This document shows positions 10,201 to 21,096 of a stretch of DNA of 29,834 nucleotides, piece by piece (within the stretch, counting starts at the first letter, position 1; the number at the start of each line of letters is the position of its first letter). The DNA is from Monoraphidium neglectum (Eukaryota; Chlorophyta; Chlorophyceae; Sphaeropleales; Selenastraceae). The notes below the pieces were generated by a model. The model did not search any database and was not told the origin of the DNA. It worked only from the letters and a program-made list of their open reading frames with translations. The stretch covers positions 1 to 29,834 of the forward strand of contig NW_014013286.1 of the NCBI RefSeq assembly GCF_000611645.1, read 5' to 3'. A program made the position numbers and the translations under genes.

Positions 10201-13200
10201 TGCTCAGCGCGCCAACCTGGGAGCGCGACCTGCATCCCCTTGCTGCAGGAGCCGAAGCACTAGTCCTGGGCAGTGGCAGTGACACTCACCCACTGCATAT
10301 ATGACTGGGTCTGAGGTCCTCATGTGCTCATCCACCCTGATGCCGCCCCGCGCCCCCAGCTCCAGGCCTGCAGTCTTTGCTAGGGCTGTGTCAGGCCGCA
10401 CTCCTGGGGATTTGGGGTGATGGGAGGCGGAAAGCCAGGAGCGAACTTGGGGATGTAATTGGGTGTGGCCATGTACAACAGTCACGCAAGTGTCCTATTG
10501 ACATCAATTTCATTGGAATGAAGAGTCGACGAGGTTAGGCGGGCTGAGGGGTGAGGTCGCACGTACATGCACCTGGCTGAGTGGCACCCATTCAAACACA
10601 GCATCGTTGCAGCACCTGTCGCGGCCCTGCTGCGGCTATGATGACCATGGATTCACCGTGGACAGGCACAAAGCTCCCTCGCTTCTCAAGTACAAGCGGC
10701 TCCCACTGCTGAGGATCAGAGTCTTGCTGCCCTCTGCTGTCACAGCAGCACGCGTGCACCTACCTATGACCAGCATAGCCATATCGGCGTCGTACGTCTT
10801 ACCACCAGAAGTTCTTACCATCATCCCCTTGCCGCCTGGGCCCTGCGTCAGACAGATGGTCCACTAGAAGGATTGGATTATTGTCACAGCGTCACTGCAG
10901 TCACCCGCTTCTGGAGCCATACAAGCTCATCCAATTGGAGTCTAAAGCGCAATTTGGGCAAGGCACGAGTTGGTCGCGGGGATGCCAGCCAGGCGGCCGG
11001 GGCCAGTACTCTGTCAGTTGTCGCAGTCCGACAATAAGTGGGGGGGTTCAAGACCGCGCTGCCTGCACCCCTCAATGCCTATACAAAAGTGATATGGCAT
11101 GCACTTCGCGCCACAGGTGTGCAATGGCACCCCCCACATGCGCACCTGCTCAAAGCCTGCAACGCCATCGCCCAGCACCACCTTGACGCCCTTTGAGGCC
11201 AGCACGGCCGACACGGCCTGTGCCATCTCGGGGTCCAGGGGCGGCATCACCTGCCAGGTTGGGGTGCAGAAAGGTTGGCAAAAAATGAAGGGGGGATTGA
11301 ATGGGTTTTTGAGCTGCGATCTCAATACAGCTGGTTGGCCCTGGGACAGTTTCAAGCTCATGTTGAGAGCAGCAGGCTGAAGCGCAGACAGCCACAGGCA
11401 AAACCACGCATCCGCCTGCCGCTAGCGCGCGCACGCCGTCCAGGGCATAGGAAGGCGTGGAAGCGCTCGCCCCTACCTGCGAACCCGCCTCGAGCAGGGT
11501 CACCTCAACGCCCCTGCGGCGATTGCAGGGCAAGGTGCAGCAGCATCCCGCACGCCGGGCATACGCTGAACCACGCAATCGTAACTGGCCACTTGCTGCG
11601 TGCGCGCGACACAGCAGCAGCAGTAGTAGCAGCAGCGGCATAAACAAAGAAAACCTTCTCCCATCTCCTGTCACCTGTGCACCAGATTCTCAACCATCTC
11701 CAGACCAATAAAGCCGGCCCCGACCACGACGGCGCGTCGCACGCCGTTGGCCTCAATGAACGAGCGCACAGCATTGGAGTCGGGGATCGTCTTCCTGCGT
11801 TCGTGTGTTTGGGAGTGGGGTGCGTGAGGGTGTGAGCTTGTGGGTGTGCATGTGTGCATGCACGTGCGTGTTCTTGTACGCAAACGCGCAGCATGCAAGC
11901 CCTGGTTGATTTGTGCTGATGCCGACCCAATGAGAGGGGCACAGGGCGCATGGCAGGAAGCGACCCTTGTTTATACCCCAAGCCCAGTTGCTCAGCCAGC
12001 AGCGCGGACCCACGCAAGCCACACCCACATCTGGAAGATGCCGGGCAGGTCGATGCCGGGCAGGGGGGGCCGGATGGCCTGCGCGCCAGGCGCCAGAACC
12101 AGGGCGTCAAAAGGGGCGCTGTACTCGCGGCCAGTGGGCAGCTCGCGCGCCGTGATGGTTCGGGCCTGGGGGAGGGGGTGGTCGACAGCTATAGGGCTTA
12201 GACCCGGCACGCTTGGCAGGTTGGCAAACAAAAGGCAGCACAGTGCGGCGGTTGGACGAAAGGACCGGTTGGCGTCAGGGTGTGCTGCTGAGCGCCTATC
12301 AAGAGCATTGTGTGTACCCTCTGGCGTGCAACATGCGGGTGCCTTTTGCCGACATGCATGCTTTGCACAAGCCGCGTTCGGCGACGCCACAACGCGCACG
12401 CCCTTATGATGTGGGTGTCCTTTCTGCTGCGCTTGCTCGCACAGCACATAGCCAAGCAAGGCTCCCAGCGTAGTGCCCGGCCTTGCCTTACCACATGCAT
12501 ACGCCAGCACGTCTACCAACTGCACCTACCGCCCCCCACGCCGCTGCATCCACCGCGCGCATCAGCCCAGGCACTGGGGCCCATGCGGTGTGCTGACGCA
12601 TGCTGGGCGTGCGCGGCTGCGTGCATGCACGCAACGCACACGAGCACCTGCAAGCATGCCGACCACCCCCTCTCCAACCTGGCGGTCGATGGCGACCACT
12701 TCGGTCCTCTCGCGAACATCTACGTTAAACCAGCTCTTGAACTTGGCCGCGTTGGCTACCAGGAGCTTGCTCTCGTCCTGCGGGAAGGAGTAGGGGTTGG
12801 GGAGTGCAGCGGCAGGTGGCGGATGAAATTGCACAGGAGCGCATGCGCGCACGCGCGGGGTTGGCGGCTCTCGCGCTCATGGGGATGGCAGCACCCTGTG
12901 AGGTTGACTGGTTATGAGGGCGCTGGGGGCATTGTGAGTAGGTATGGGTGCCGCAGGGGTGGGACGGCCGGCAGCTGCATATATGGGTGTGCGTTTGCTC
13001 CCGTGCAGGTGCACAAGGGCATGCAGCGACGGGCCTCCAACACTGCGGCTGCATGGCGCCACACCGTGATAACGCCTCCGACATAGTAGGGCAGGCCGCA
13101 ATTTGCGAACGAGACGTTGGCGCCTGCAGGGAAAGTTGCGCGAGCATGCCATGAGGTTCAACTGTGAGATGCTCATCGGACTGCGTCCATGTCAGCACCC

Positions 13201-13489
13201 AGCCGCATTTTGAACCAGCTCCAGCCATGTTTGCTGAACAGCGAATGATCTCAGACAATGAAGTGGCTGGGTGTTTGTTGAGCGCCCCTGCGGACCCCGC
13301 GCCTTGCGCAGGAGCTTGTTCTGTCAGTGGCTTGCACTGCTGACGCAGCAGAGCACCGGCCTCACCGCGCTCAAACAGCGTGATTTCCGCCGTCTCTGTT
13401 AGCCGACGCAGGCGAGCCGCGCAGCTGGCGCCTCCAGCTACCCCTCCGATCACCACGACCCGCCGTGCAGCAAGTGCTGCGGGGTGCAT
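7232..13489 (-). CDS. CoA-disulfide reductase-like flavoprotein with C-terminal rhodanese domain
   Basis: Eighteen exons, all phase-consistent, give 566 aa, close to bacterial CoADR-rhodanese fusions. Exons: 13489-13366, 13123-13065, 12777-12679, 12165-12029, 11794-11675, 11513-11477, 11250-11146, 10842-10764, 10403-10290, 10071-9995, 9819-9717, 9528-9469, 9268-9201, 8999-8873, 8643-8553, 8283-8217, 7736-7623, 7351-7232. The order is an FAD-binding VVVIGGVAGGAS near residue 11, the redox cysteine in SFANCGLPYY (Cys50, equivalent to CoADR Cys43), an NAD(P)H-binding VVVGAGFIGLE, a second FAD contact ending DPVIYAVGDA, the dimerisation domain with NHAGYYPGA, GVDKRVDVVA and YAPQYGSAKD, then rhodanese from LVDVREPSE through CYVFCQVGLRG (Cys526) to NISGGW. 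The family reduces CoA disulfides, persulfides or polysulfides with NAD(P)H. No transit peptide is obvious, so a cytosolic enzyme is likely. Substrate is inferred from family. Beyond the TGA stop the frame stays open for 24 more codons. Confidence 0.93.
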
Positions 13490-14749
13490 TTCCGTGAGTT
13501 TCTTTGTTCCGTGATCTGCCGGTTGCTGAGAGTCCCTCAAGTAACTTCGTTGATTGATCAAGAATATTGATCTGTTTATGTTGATAGCGAGTCCCGGTTC
13601 ACCTGCCGGCCGACAATTCAAATTTCACGACAGTTCAATGTATTGTACAAGCAGCAGCAGGGGGAATCCATACACAAAGATGCCACAAAGACACGCACCA
13701 TTAAGTGTGGAATTACAACGCAACACGAGAGAATGGGTGGCTGCCGACAAGGCCAGTGATGATGACAGCCATGTGTGTGGACACGGTCCACGCACACGTT
13801 GCAACCTGTTGTGCTCAGGCCTGCCTCGGGAGACGCAGGCAACGAGATTTGGGGCTCTGGAGCATCTTACACCTCGAAGTTGCATAGGCAAGGATTGAAA
13901 GTTGCGCACCGCCATTCAGGCACAACATGACACTTCCCATCGCCCTGCAACAGTTGTTAATGCTGGTGGGTGGGCCGCAAAGTCGGGTTGTCAAGGTCCT
14001 GCCGTGAGCTGATGCCAATTAAAAAGAGCAGTTGGTAGGCATGCTCAGTACAGCCGGAGCCAGGACAATGTGCTGTCTTGTAGAGGGGTGCAGCAAGAGG
14101 CGAGAGGGGATCACACACCCCTGAAATAATAATGCTCGAGGGGGATAACTGGGGGTTGCCTATGCATACTGTCAAGTTGGCGCGCAGGGAGTTGCGGGCA
14201 CGAGGCGCTCTCACAACCATCAGAAATCAAGGTCGTTCCAAGATCCGGGCAGAAAGGGCCTGGACTTCTTGGCAATCTTCTTGGCAATCTTGGAGATTGC
14301 AAATATTCATTCTTTTGTTCATTGATATATATACCTGCCATTCAGACGTGCCGACGCGTGCGCGCGGGCCGCTAGGGCGGCCTGGTCAAGGGTGCCGTCG
14401 AGTTGACCTGAGCACCCTGTGCAAATTATGACAGTACCTCACGCAAAAGCCAGCCAACATGCCTGCACGACACCCAGCTGATTTCTCGCCCCGCGCCCGC
14501 GTCGGAAGAGCATTGATGGATCTCGCCCCGGTCAGCAAGCCAAGAGTGTCTTCATCGCCTGGTCAATGCGTGTGCACTTGCAAGGCCAGGCCATCTGGCC
14601 TCCCTAATCCCTCACTTGTGGGGATGACTCAAACCCCACCATCTCATCGATGCACTTGCCCTCAGGTTTGCAGTGTTTGTGGCTTGAATGCCCTGCTGGT
14701 GAGCGATCGGCATCCTTTGGGCCTCCGGGTGCCCCGTCAGCACGCTTGC
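13490..14749. other. Intergenic region upstream of CoADR gene, downstream of patatin-like gene A
   Basis: It should contain the CoADR promoter near its left end and the 3' UTR of patatin-like gene A near its right end. A minus-strand TGTAA pentamer lies near 13869. A short 12-bp tandem repeat lies at 14265-14288. No convincing gene was seen. Confidence 0.5.
14265..14288 (+). repeat. Two tandem copies of a 12-bp unit
   Basis: The unit cttcttggcaat occurs twice exactly, followed by the start of a third copy. Confidence 0.85.
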
Positions 14750-17257
14750 CTAGCGCCGCTTGGGCTTTGGCGTCGGCCCTATGGCCATGGGGCCCGTGCG
14801 GCGCTCCAGATTGCAGCCCTTCGCCTGCGGGAACCCCGCCTCCAGCGCCCAGGTCAGCGCCTCGGCCCGGCCGAGCTCGTACATCTGGTAGAGGCCCTCG
14901 TGCCCCTACGTTTGTTGGGGTGCGATGAAGTTGTGCGGGACTTGGATGCTGAAGGTGGTGCAGAGGCCGCGTTGCTGGATTGCAGCGCCAGCATATGAAG
15001 CACAAATGCATTCTGCGGGCTGTTGTGATTGCTCCATGCCCCTCAATGCTGCCTGAGTAGTCCCCAAAAAGCTGAGCGCAGACCTCATTGCAGCGTAATT
15101 GCAACGCATGGCATGGGTATGTGGGGCCCGCCCCTTCGAGCCAGCAGCGCTCAGCAGCCCCCTTCGGACAAAACCAACCAACAGGCACGCGACTCACCGG
15201 CGGCGCGCCCGCCCAGCCCGTCCAAACGTACGGCGACACTGGCAGCTTGTGGCGCCGCCCCGGCCAGATGTCGGCGTCGCCCTCTCCCGGCATGACTTGC
15301 TTGTTAATCGCCGCCAGGAGCTGGACCAGCATGCCCGCCTCGTTCACCACCTTTTGCGGGCTGCCGGCTGCATAGGCGCCCACTGCCCGCGTCGCGCCGG
15401 AAGCAAGGTTCCCGTTGAGAACAGTCTTGCCCACAGCAGTCGCGAGGAAGGCGGCCGAGCCCGGGGCGTCGCGGATGAAGTCGCTGGTGAGGTACCCCAG
15501 GACGGTCTGGCCCGCGGGGCGGGCGTTGATGCGGATACACTGCGGAGCGGGGACGACGGGCGGCAGCCCGTATGAGGCGTGAGTGCATTGAGTCAACGGA
15601 GCTGCCTGCCTCCTTCCCAGCATCCGGCCTGTCAACGTTTGCCAACTTCGATGGAAGGTGCGCAGGCTAGCCATCCGCGCGCTCAAGGTTGCTCACGTAT
15701 GTGACGTTTGGGGGACAGGGCAAATAGCCGCTCCCGGGGCCGGCGACGGAGCCATCGTATGCAGGCTCGCCGCGGAACCTGCGGCTCAGCACACATCGAG
15801 ATACATGCGCGTCAGCAAGTGCAAGAACTAGGCATGCCACTGGCTGGTATCGAACATAATGGGCTCGGAGCAGGGCGGGCGATCTCACCGCTACAAAGCG
15901 CAGCGACGATCCCGTCGAGGTGGTTGTGTGGCGGCTGCCGACCCATTCTAGTCACGAGCCGCGCCCTGCTCAATGCTTACGTGGTGGTCATGGTGGGGCC
16001 GCCCCACAAGGGAACGTAGATTGACGCCTCCCCTGCTTGTATCAAGTCCTCAGTATCCTTGAAGCGACTGATCAGCCGCTGCTCTGCGGGCTTCTTCCCG
16101 GCTGGGTCGGGGAACGTGATTGCGATGTACGTCCTGCCGTGCTTGTTGACGCGCTCCGCTGCGTCACCTCCCAGCTGCTGCCTGATCACCTTTGCCACCT
16201 CTTCCTGTGACCGGCAATTTTGGGTCGAGACGCAGGCAGACGCGTTGTGCAGGGGTGCGGAGATGCTTGAGGGCGGCTTGCTGCTGCCGGTTGGCTTGAC
16301 AATACTGGACTTGCTGCATTTCATCAGTATTGCTTGTTGCTGATGACGGAATCGGCAAGAAACTTCCGGTTCTAACATTCCAAGACGTCATCCTAGGGGC
16401 CCACCCGCCCGCACCTTTAGCTGCCAGCCGCAATTGCCATGGCTACTGCAAAACTCAGAGAGCGTCTCCAACTCCTCCTTCATTGTCTTGGGGGGAAAGA
16501 TGCCGTTGGCGACCCTGTTATGGAATCACATCCCAAGTGGGGTGATGTTGATGATGAGAAAACGCAGCCAAGGGCGTTGGTGAGGGGCTGGCGGAGCTAT
16601 TGGACGTACTCACGCCCGTCGCCCTGTCACAATTTGCCAACAGTGCAAGCCGTGCGTCCGAACCGCATGCAACCAGCTGCTGAGCTGGGGCTTACATGGC
16701 CGCCAGGCAGCCGGATGAGGCGCCGGCTACCGGGTCGCTGGCCTTCATTATCTTGAGCTCGTTGTACAGCATATCTGTGATATTGATGTTTATGGGACAG
16801 GCAATTTGTGGTGGGTTTGGGTCATCAAGACCTCTGCACCGTGAGATTGCCACCATGGCCGGTGCCCTGACTGTTGATGTTCTGCCCTTTGCGACATCCC
16901 CGAGTGCAGTCGGTCTGCAGCCGGGTTCCCTGAAAAATCCTCACCTATCACTCCCAAGAAGAATGGGATAAGGAAACCCGCGCCGCTGCATGATTGAGTA
17001 TGGGGACACCGGGCGAGTGACTGTCATCTTTGTATAAGCTGAGTGCAGGCAGCTGGGGGCCTACGTCGCCAGTGGTAGGGCAGTGAGTCGCACGCCAAGT
17101 CTCTGTCATGGGCTGCGGCCTGGTCGGACTGCGCCTGCGGCCTGCCGCGACCAGCGCCCGTGGCTGCGCAGTGCCGCGCCTCTCACCTGAAGCCGATCCC
17201 TATCGACCCTGCCTGGGCTGCAGCATAAGCTGCAGTAATAGGTACAACAGCTGCCAT
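14750..17257 (-). CDS. Patatin-like phospholipase A (tandem copy)
   Basis: Eight phase-consistent exons give 364 aa: 17257-17187, 16985-16945, 16774-16696, 16514-16415, 16204-15981, 15778-15697, 15539-15198, 14905-14750 (stop TAG). The patatin core is present: oxyanion-hole stretch GIGFSGAGFLIPFFLGVI at residues 20-37, nucleophile elbow GASSG with Ser57, and the dyad aspartate in YDGS (Asp180). The family hydrolyses acyl chains from membrane lipids or lipid droplets. Further blocks shared with copy B are NKHGRTYIAITFPDP, GYLPCPPNVTY, PGEGDADIWPGRRHKLP and a final ELGRAEALTWALEAGF. Ser57 and Asp180 fall at the same residue numbers as in copy B, which supports both models. An in-frame ATG at 17395 would add 46 residues rich in Arg, Ser, Ala and Pro, like an organelle transit peptide; I chose 17257 because copy B starts at the matching place. 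The substrate is unknown. Confidence 0.9.
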
Positions 17258-18333
17258 GATGCTGTCCCTGCGGATGGAGATGGCAAGAGGCGGAGCGGCA
17301 GGGCAGCAGCGCGGGCTGCGTGTTGGCTGCAATGCGGGCAGGAGTAATCGGCGCGTCCCGCTGCTACAAACAGCGTGCGCGATGCTAGCAGCCAACTAGA
17401 CGCAAACTTGTCATAATTGGCGTCTTAAAAGACGTATGAGTCCTGCGCACCTCCCCTGTAACAGGCAAAAAGTGGCAGACCGTCGCGATGATGGCAGCGC
17501 GCGCAATAGAAAGTGCTACGCAAGTATGTGGCGTTTTAAATTCGAATGCGCCCTAGACGAACGCCAAGCACGGGGGTGGACCGCTGGTGTCACTTGCCCA
17601 TCGCGACTGTCACCATGCTGTTGAGGGGCCCAAACTGTTTCCCACGCGTGAGGGAGGTACACAAAAATTTCTTTTCAGCGTCTGAGGCGCAGGTAGGCGA
17701 TGAAGCGCACTTTCAGCAGGGAAGCCACTTGGTGGCAACCACCAATTTTGGGCCTCAGAAACTGCCGAAAAGGAGTACACGCTGAACTTTTGATTAACAC
17801 AATAAGAAATCTGGAATCGTGGTCCAATCCCTGCTGCATGCTCATCAGGTGCCCGTTGGTGATTACAAAACAGGCAAAAGCACAAGCAACTGAGCAGCTA
17901 GCAACCGATCAATGCAAGCACCATCCTGGTATGTACAAGGATATGATCATGGTGGCAATTGCAGTGTTGGTTGTGGGACTGCATCAGTACAGCAGCCAGC
18001 ATACATGCGCATGACTTGGTTGTTTGGGCAGATGTGACGTTTTGACGAGCACACAGCTCAACATCACAACCGCTCGTCCTCTCGAGTCTGGGTAGAGAAG
18101 GAGAAGATATTGCTGCAAATCCAACTTGGTTTTTGAATAAAGACCCAGAAGACCTCTGTCAACCATAGCGCAGATATTTGAGTGCTGCATATGGTTGCAT
18201 GAGGCCACAGTGTGTGCCTCCCTCCCTCGCATATATAGCAGCGCTTTCAAAACCGCAGCAGGCCAAAGCTTGGCGCTGACATCCCGTGTCAAAAGAAATG
18301 GCCACAACACTCCCATCCTGCTGCCAAATTCGT
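17258..18333. other. Spacer between tandem patatin-like genes
   Basis: It holds the upstream region of copy A, including its possible 46-codon N-terminal extension (17395-17258), and the 3' flank of copy B, with a minus-strand TGTAA near 17857. It is more AT-rich than the exons, especially around 17400-17550 and 17750-18200. No other gene was supported. Confidence 0.5.
17421..17434. promoter_or_regulatory. Perfect 14-bp palindrome upstream of patatin-like gene A
   Basis: The site cgtcttaaaagacg is a perfect palindrome. It lies 26 bp upstream of the more distal candidate ATG and about 165 bp upstream of the preferred one. A dimeric binding site is possible; function is unproven. Confidence 0.25.
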
Positions 18334-20383
18334 TCAAGCGCCATTCTTGTTGCGTGTGGTTTTGAGGAATCCAGCCTCCTGGGCCCAGGACAAGGCCTCC
18401 GCCTTCCCAAGCTCAAACACAGCCTTGATCCCAGCAGGCTCCTGCAGTCGCGGGTGGAGATGCGAAGGTGCTCGCTTGACCATCGTGCTTAAATGGTGCT
18501 CACAATCCTTGATTCCATGACTGCACAGGTGCTCAACGGTGCGGGCAGCTATCCCAAGGCCCTCTGCAACCCCCTGCACTGCTACCGCCCTCGTCGCTGA
18601 CCGTGGCGTGATCACCCACCAGTGGCCTGATCATGCCCGTCGCCCATTCCAGCTCGCTGAAGGGCAGCTTGTGGCGCCGCCCCGGCCAGATGTCCGCCTC
18701 CCCCTCCCCCGGCGTCACCAGCTGCAGCAGCGCGTGCACCAGCTTCGCCAGCTGCCCTGGCTCGCTGGCCACGGACAGCTTCTCGCCCGTCAGGTAGGCA
18801 ATCGCCGCGTTTGCCAGGTGCGTCGGCAGGTTTGGGCCGTGGATTGTGGTGCGCAGCACGGGGCCCAGCACTGGCAGCGCGGCGGGGCCGGCCGTGAGGA
18901 TGTCGACGAGGAAGGAGCCGAGTGAGAAGCCGGCCGGCATCGAGCTGACGCGCACGCAGTAGGTGATGTTGGGGGGGCAGGGCAGGAAGCCGGGGCCGGG
19001 GCCGTTGAAGGAGCCGTCATACACCATGTCGCCTCGAAATCTGGGGCGATGGGCAAGGCATGGGGGGTTGGTGAGATTTTGGTGGTGCAGGGCGGGCAGC
19101 AGCGTGGGCAAGGCACAGTCGTGCGAGCGGCGAGGTCCAGGTGGGGGGGGCATGCCGTGCACGCGAGCTGTGGGAAGAACAAGCATGGGAGCTATAAGAT
19201 CACTGCTGCATGTACAATAAACCTTCAGAACGCCTGACAACAAGGTGTCAGGCGGCCCCTGGCACTCACTCGGTGACGACCCTGGGGCCGGCCCACCAAG
19301 GAATGTAGATCGAGCTGGCCACAGCCGAAATGAGGTCTGGCCTGCTCTTGAACTTATTCACACTCCTACTCTGAGCCGGTTCCAGCCCCAAGGTGCTGGG
19401 ATATGTGATCTGGAGATAGGTGCGCCCCTGCTTGTTGGTCCGCTCGGCGGCGTCTGGGGGCAGCAGCCGCTCCGCGGACGCCATCACCTCGGACTAGGGC
19501 AGTCGAGGGTGGCAGGAGGAATGGTTTGCAATATTCAAACCATACACATATACATGGTTGTGTATACAAAGTCCAAGGATGCATATACAAAATCCAAGGA
19601 TTGACGAGCGGGAATCAACATGTAAGCGGGGGTGTGTCAGGATTTTGTTGCGGTCCGCACAACGCTGATGCGGGCAGCCCTCTTTGTGTGGTGAACAGCG
19701 GGCGCCTCCGGTGGTGCAGCCTGACCTGTAGCGTTCCGTAGCAGTTGCCGTGGCCACGGCAGAAGGCGGAGAGACGGTGCACCTCGTCCAGCATGGACTC
19801 ATAGTTGATGACGCCATTGGCAGTCCTGCAAATGTCGCGCACAGCGCACACACTCGGCGGGAGTGCGCGGTGCCTCATTGTGAGCAAGGCGTAGCTGACG
19901 ATGCTTGCTGCTGAGCCAAGCCCCTTTCATAAGGAGTTCACCACATTCAAATCAGGTTGAAGCCAACGGATGCTGCCAGCTGCAACACCCCGCAGCCGGG
20001 ACACTCAGCCATGTGGGCAACACCCCATGGCCCCTTGGCTGCAACGCGTGCCGCCTTTCCAAACGCACATTGCCACGATTGATCCCGCAGAGCCGCCTGC
20101 CACTGGAGTGTTGCTGCTCAGGATGCCCAGGTCCTTGTATAGCACGTGGATGACTCCCAGGAAGAAGGGGATAAGGAACCCGCCCCCGCTGCGCACATGG
20201 AAGGCAAACAGTGCCAAGTGGCCGGAGAAGGTGCGGTGTGAGCACGATGCTGGTGCCAATGAGGGCCAAAGTGCGCCGCAAGTCCCAACACGTGGGGGGA
20301 TCAGCTGCGCACCTGAACCCGATGCCCACTGACCCAGCCTGGGCAGCAGCAAGCGCCGCGGTTACGGGCACAGCTGCGCCCAT
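18334..20383 (-). CDS. Patatin-like phospholipase B (tandem copy)
   Basis: Six phase-consistent exons give 347 aa: 20383-20313, 20188-20069, 19825-19726, 19493-19270, 19040-18620, 18441-18334 (stop TGA). The N-terminus MGAAVPVTAALAAAQAGSVG leads into the oxyanion-hole block FSGGGFLIPFFLGVI, then the nucleophile elbow GGSAGS (Ser57), HGNCYGTLQ, NKQGRTYLQITYPS, the dyad YDGS (Asp180), GFLPCPPNITYC, PGEGEADIWPGRRHKLP and ELGKAEALSWAQEAGF. Exon lengths 71, 100 and 224 nt are identical to copy A, but copy B has one exon where copy A has two at two places. It lacks the candidate N-terminal extension of copy A, so the two may act in different compartments. Lipid acyl hydrolase is the family activity; the substrate and pathway cannot be read from sequence. 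Confidence 0.92.
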
Positions 20384-21096
20384 TTTAGGCGCTCCCTGCG
20401 CTGCGGTGTGAGCACGAGGTGTGCGCGCGTGGTTGGCGCGCGACCACAGAAGTGGTGATCATAAAGACCATCAGGCACAAATGCGTATAACTGCATAAAC
20501 CCCGAGTGTTCTATTGTCGAGTGCGCAGCTCCAGGCGGGATTCATTTTGGCGGGGGTCTTCACACTTGCAGGCGGCGGCCGCGACCAGGCAAAATGGTCG
20601 TGAAATCTGCTTTGAGGCCAGCATCCCTCCCACCTGAGGGCCGTGGCCAAAGGCGTTCAGGTGGTCTGCGACGGGGTGCGGGGTGACCGCGATGAAAGCC
20701 AACGCTGGGGCTCCAACGCCTTGGTCAACGAATTATTAAGCTATTCCTAAATCTGTGCGATGCCTGAGCTGCAACTTGGCCTCGATTGTAGGCCACAATG
20801 GTCAACGGCTCTGCAAAGTCATTTCAGCGCCACCTGCGGGCTTGAAGCTATCTGTATGCTCACGGATACCTTATTCTCAAACACGATACCGCACGCCTTC
20901 AGGCAGGACTCGGCGCAGCACTGGCCTTTTGAGCAGCGCGGTGGCTGTCGCTGCGCCAGGCCCCAGAGCAGAGCACGGTGCACCATCTACCGTAGGCAAC
21001 AGCCTGAGCATGTACCGTAGCCCGTAGATATCGGATCAGAATGAAGACCTTGAAATAATTTGGTGATTGCTTTGTGACGAACAACGCCCGGTAGGC
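20384..21096. other. Divergent intergenic region, patatin-like B and DNAAF5-like genes
   Basis: About 710 bases between two divergent starts, so probably a shared promoter region. I saw no TATA box at a convincing position and no other gene. Confidence 0.5.

Noticed and set aside
11800..11885. GT-rich simple sequence with gtgtgcatg units.
   Set aside because: It lies within an intron of the CoADR gene and looks like ordinary low-complexity intronic sequence.
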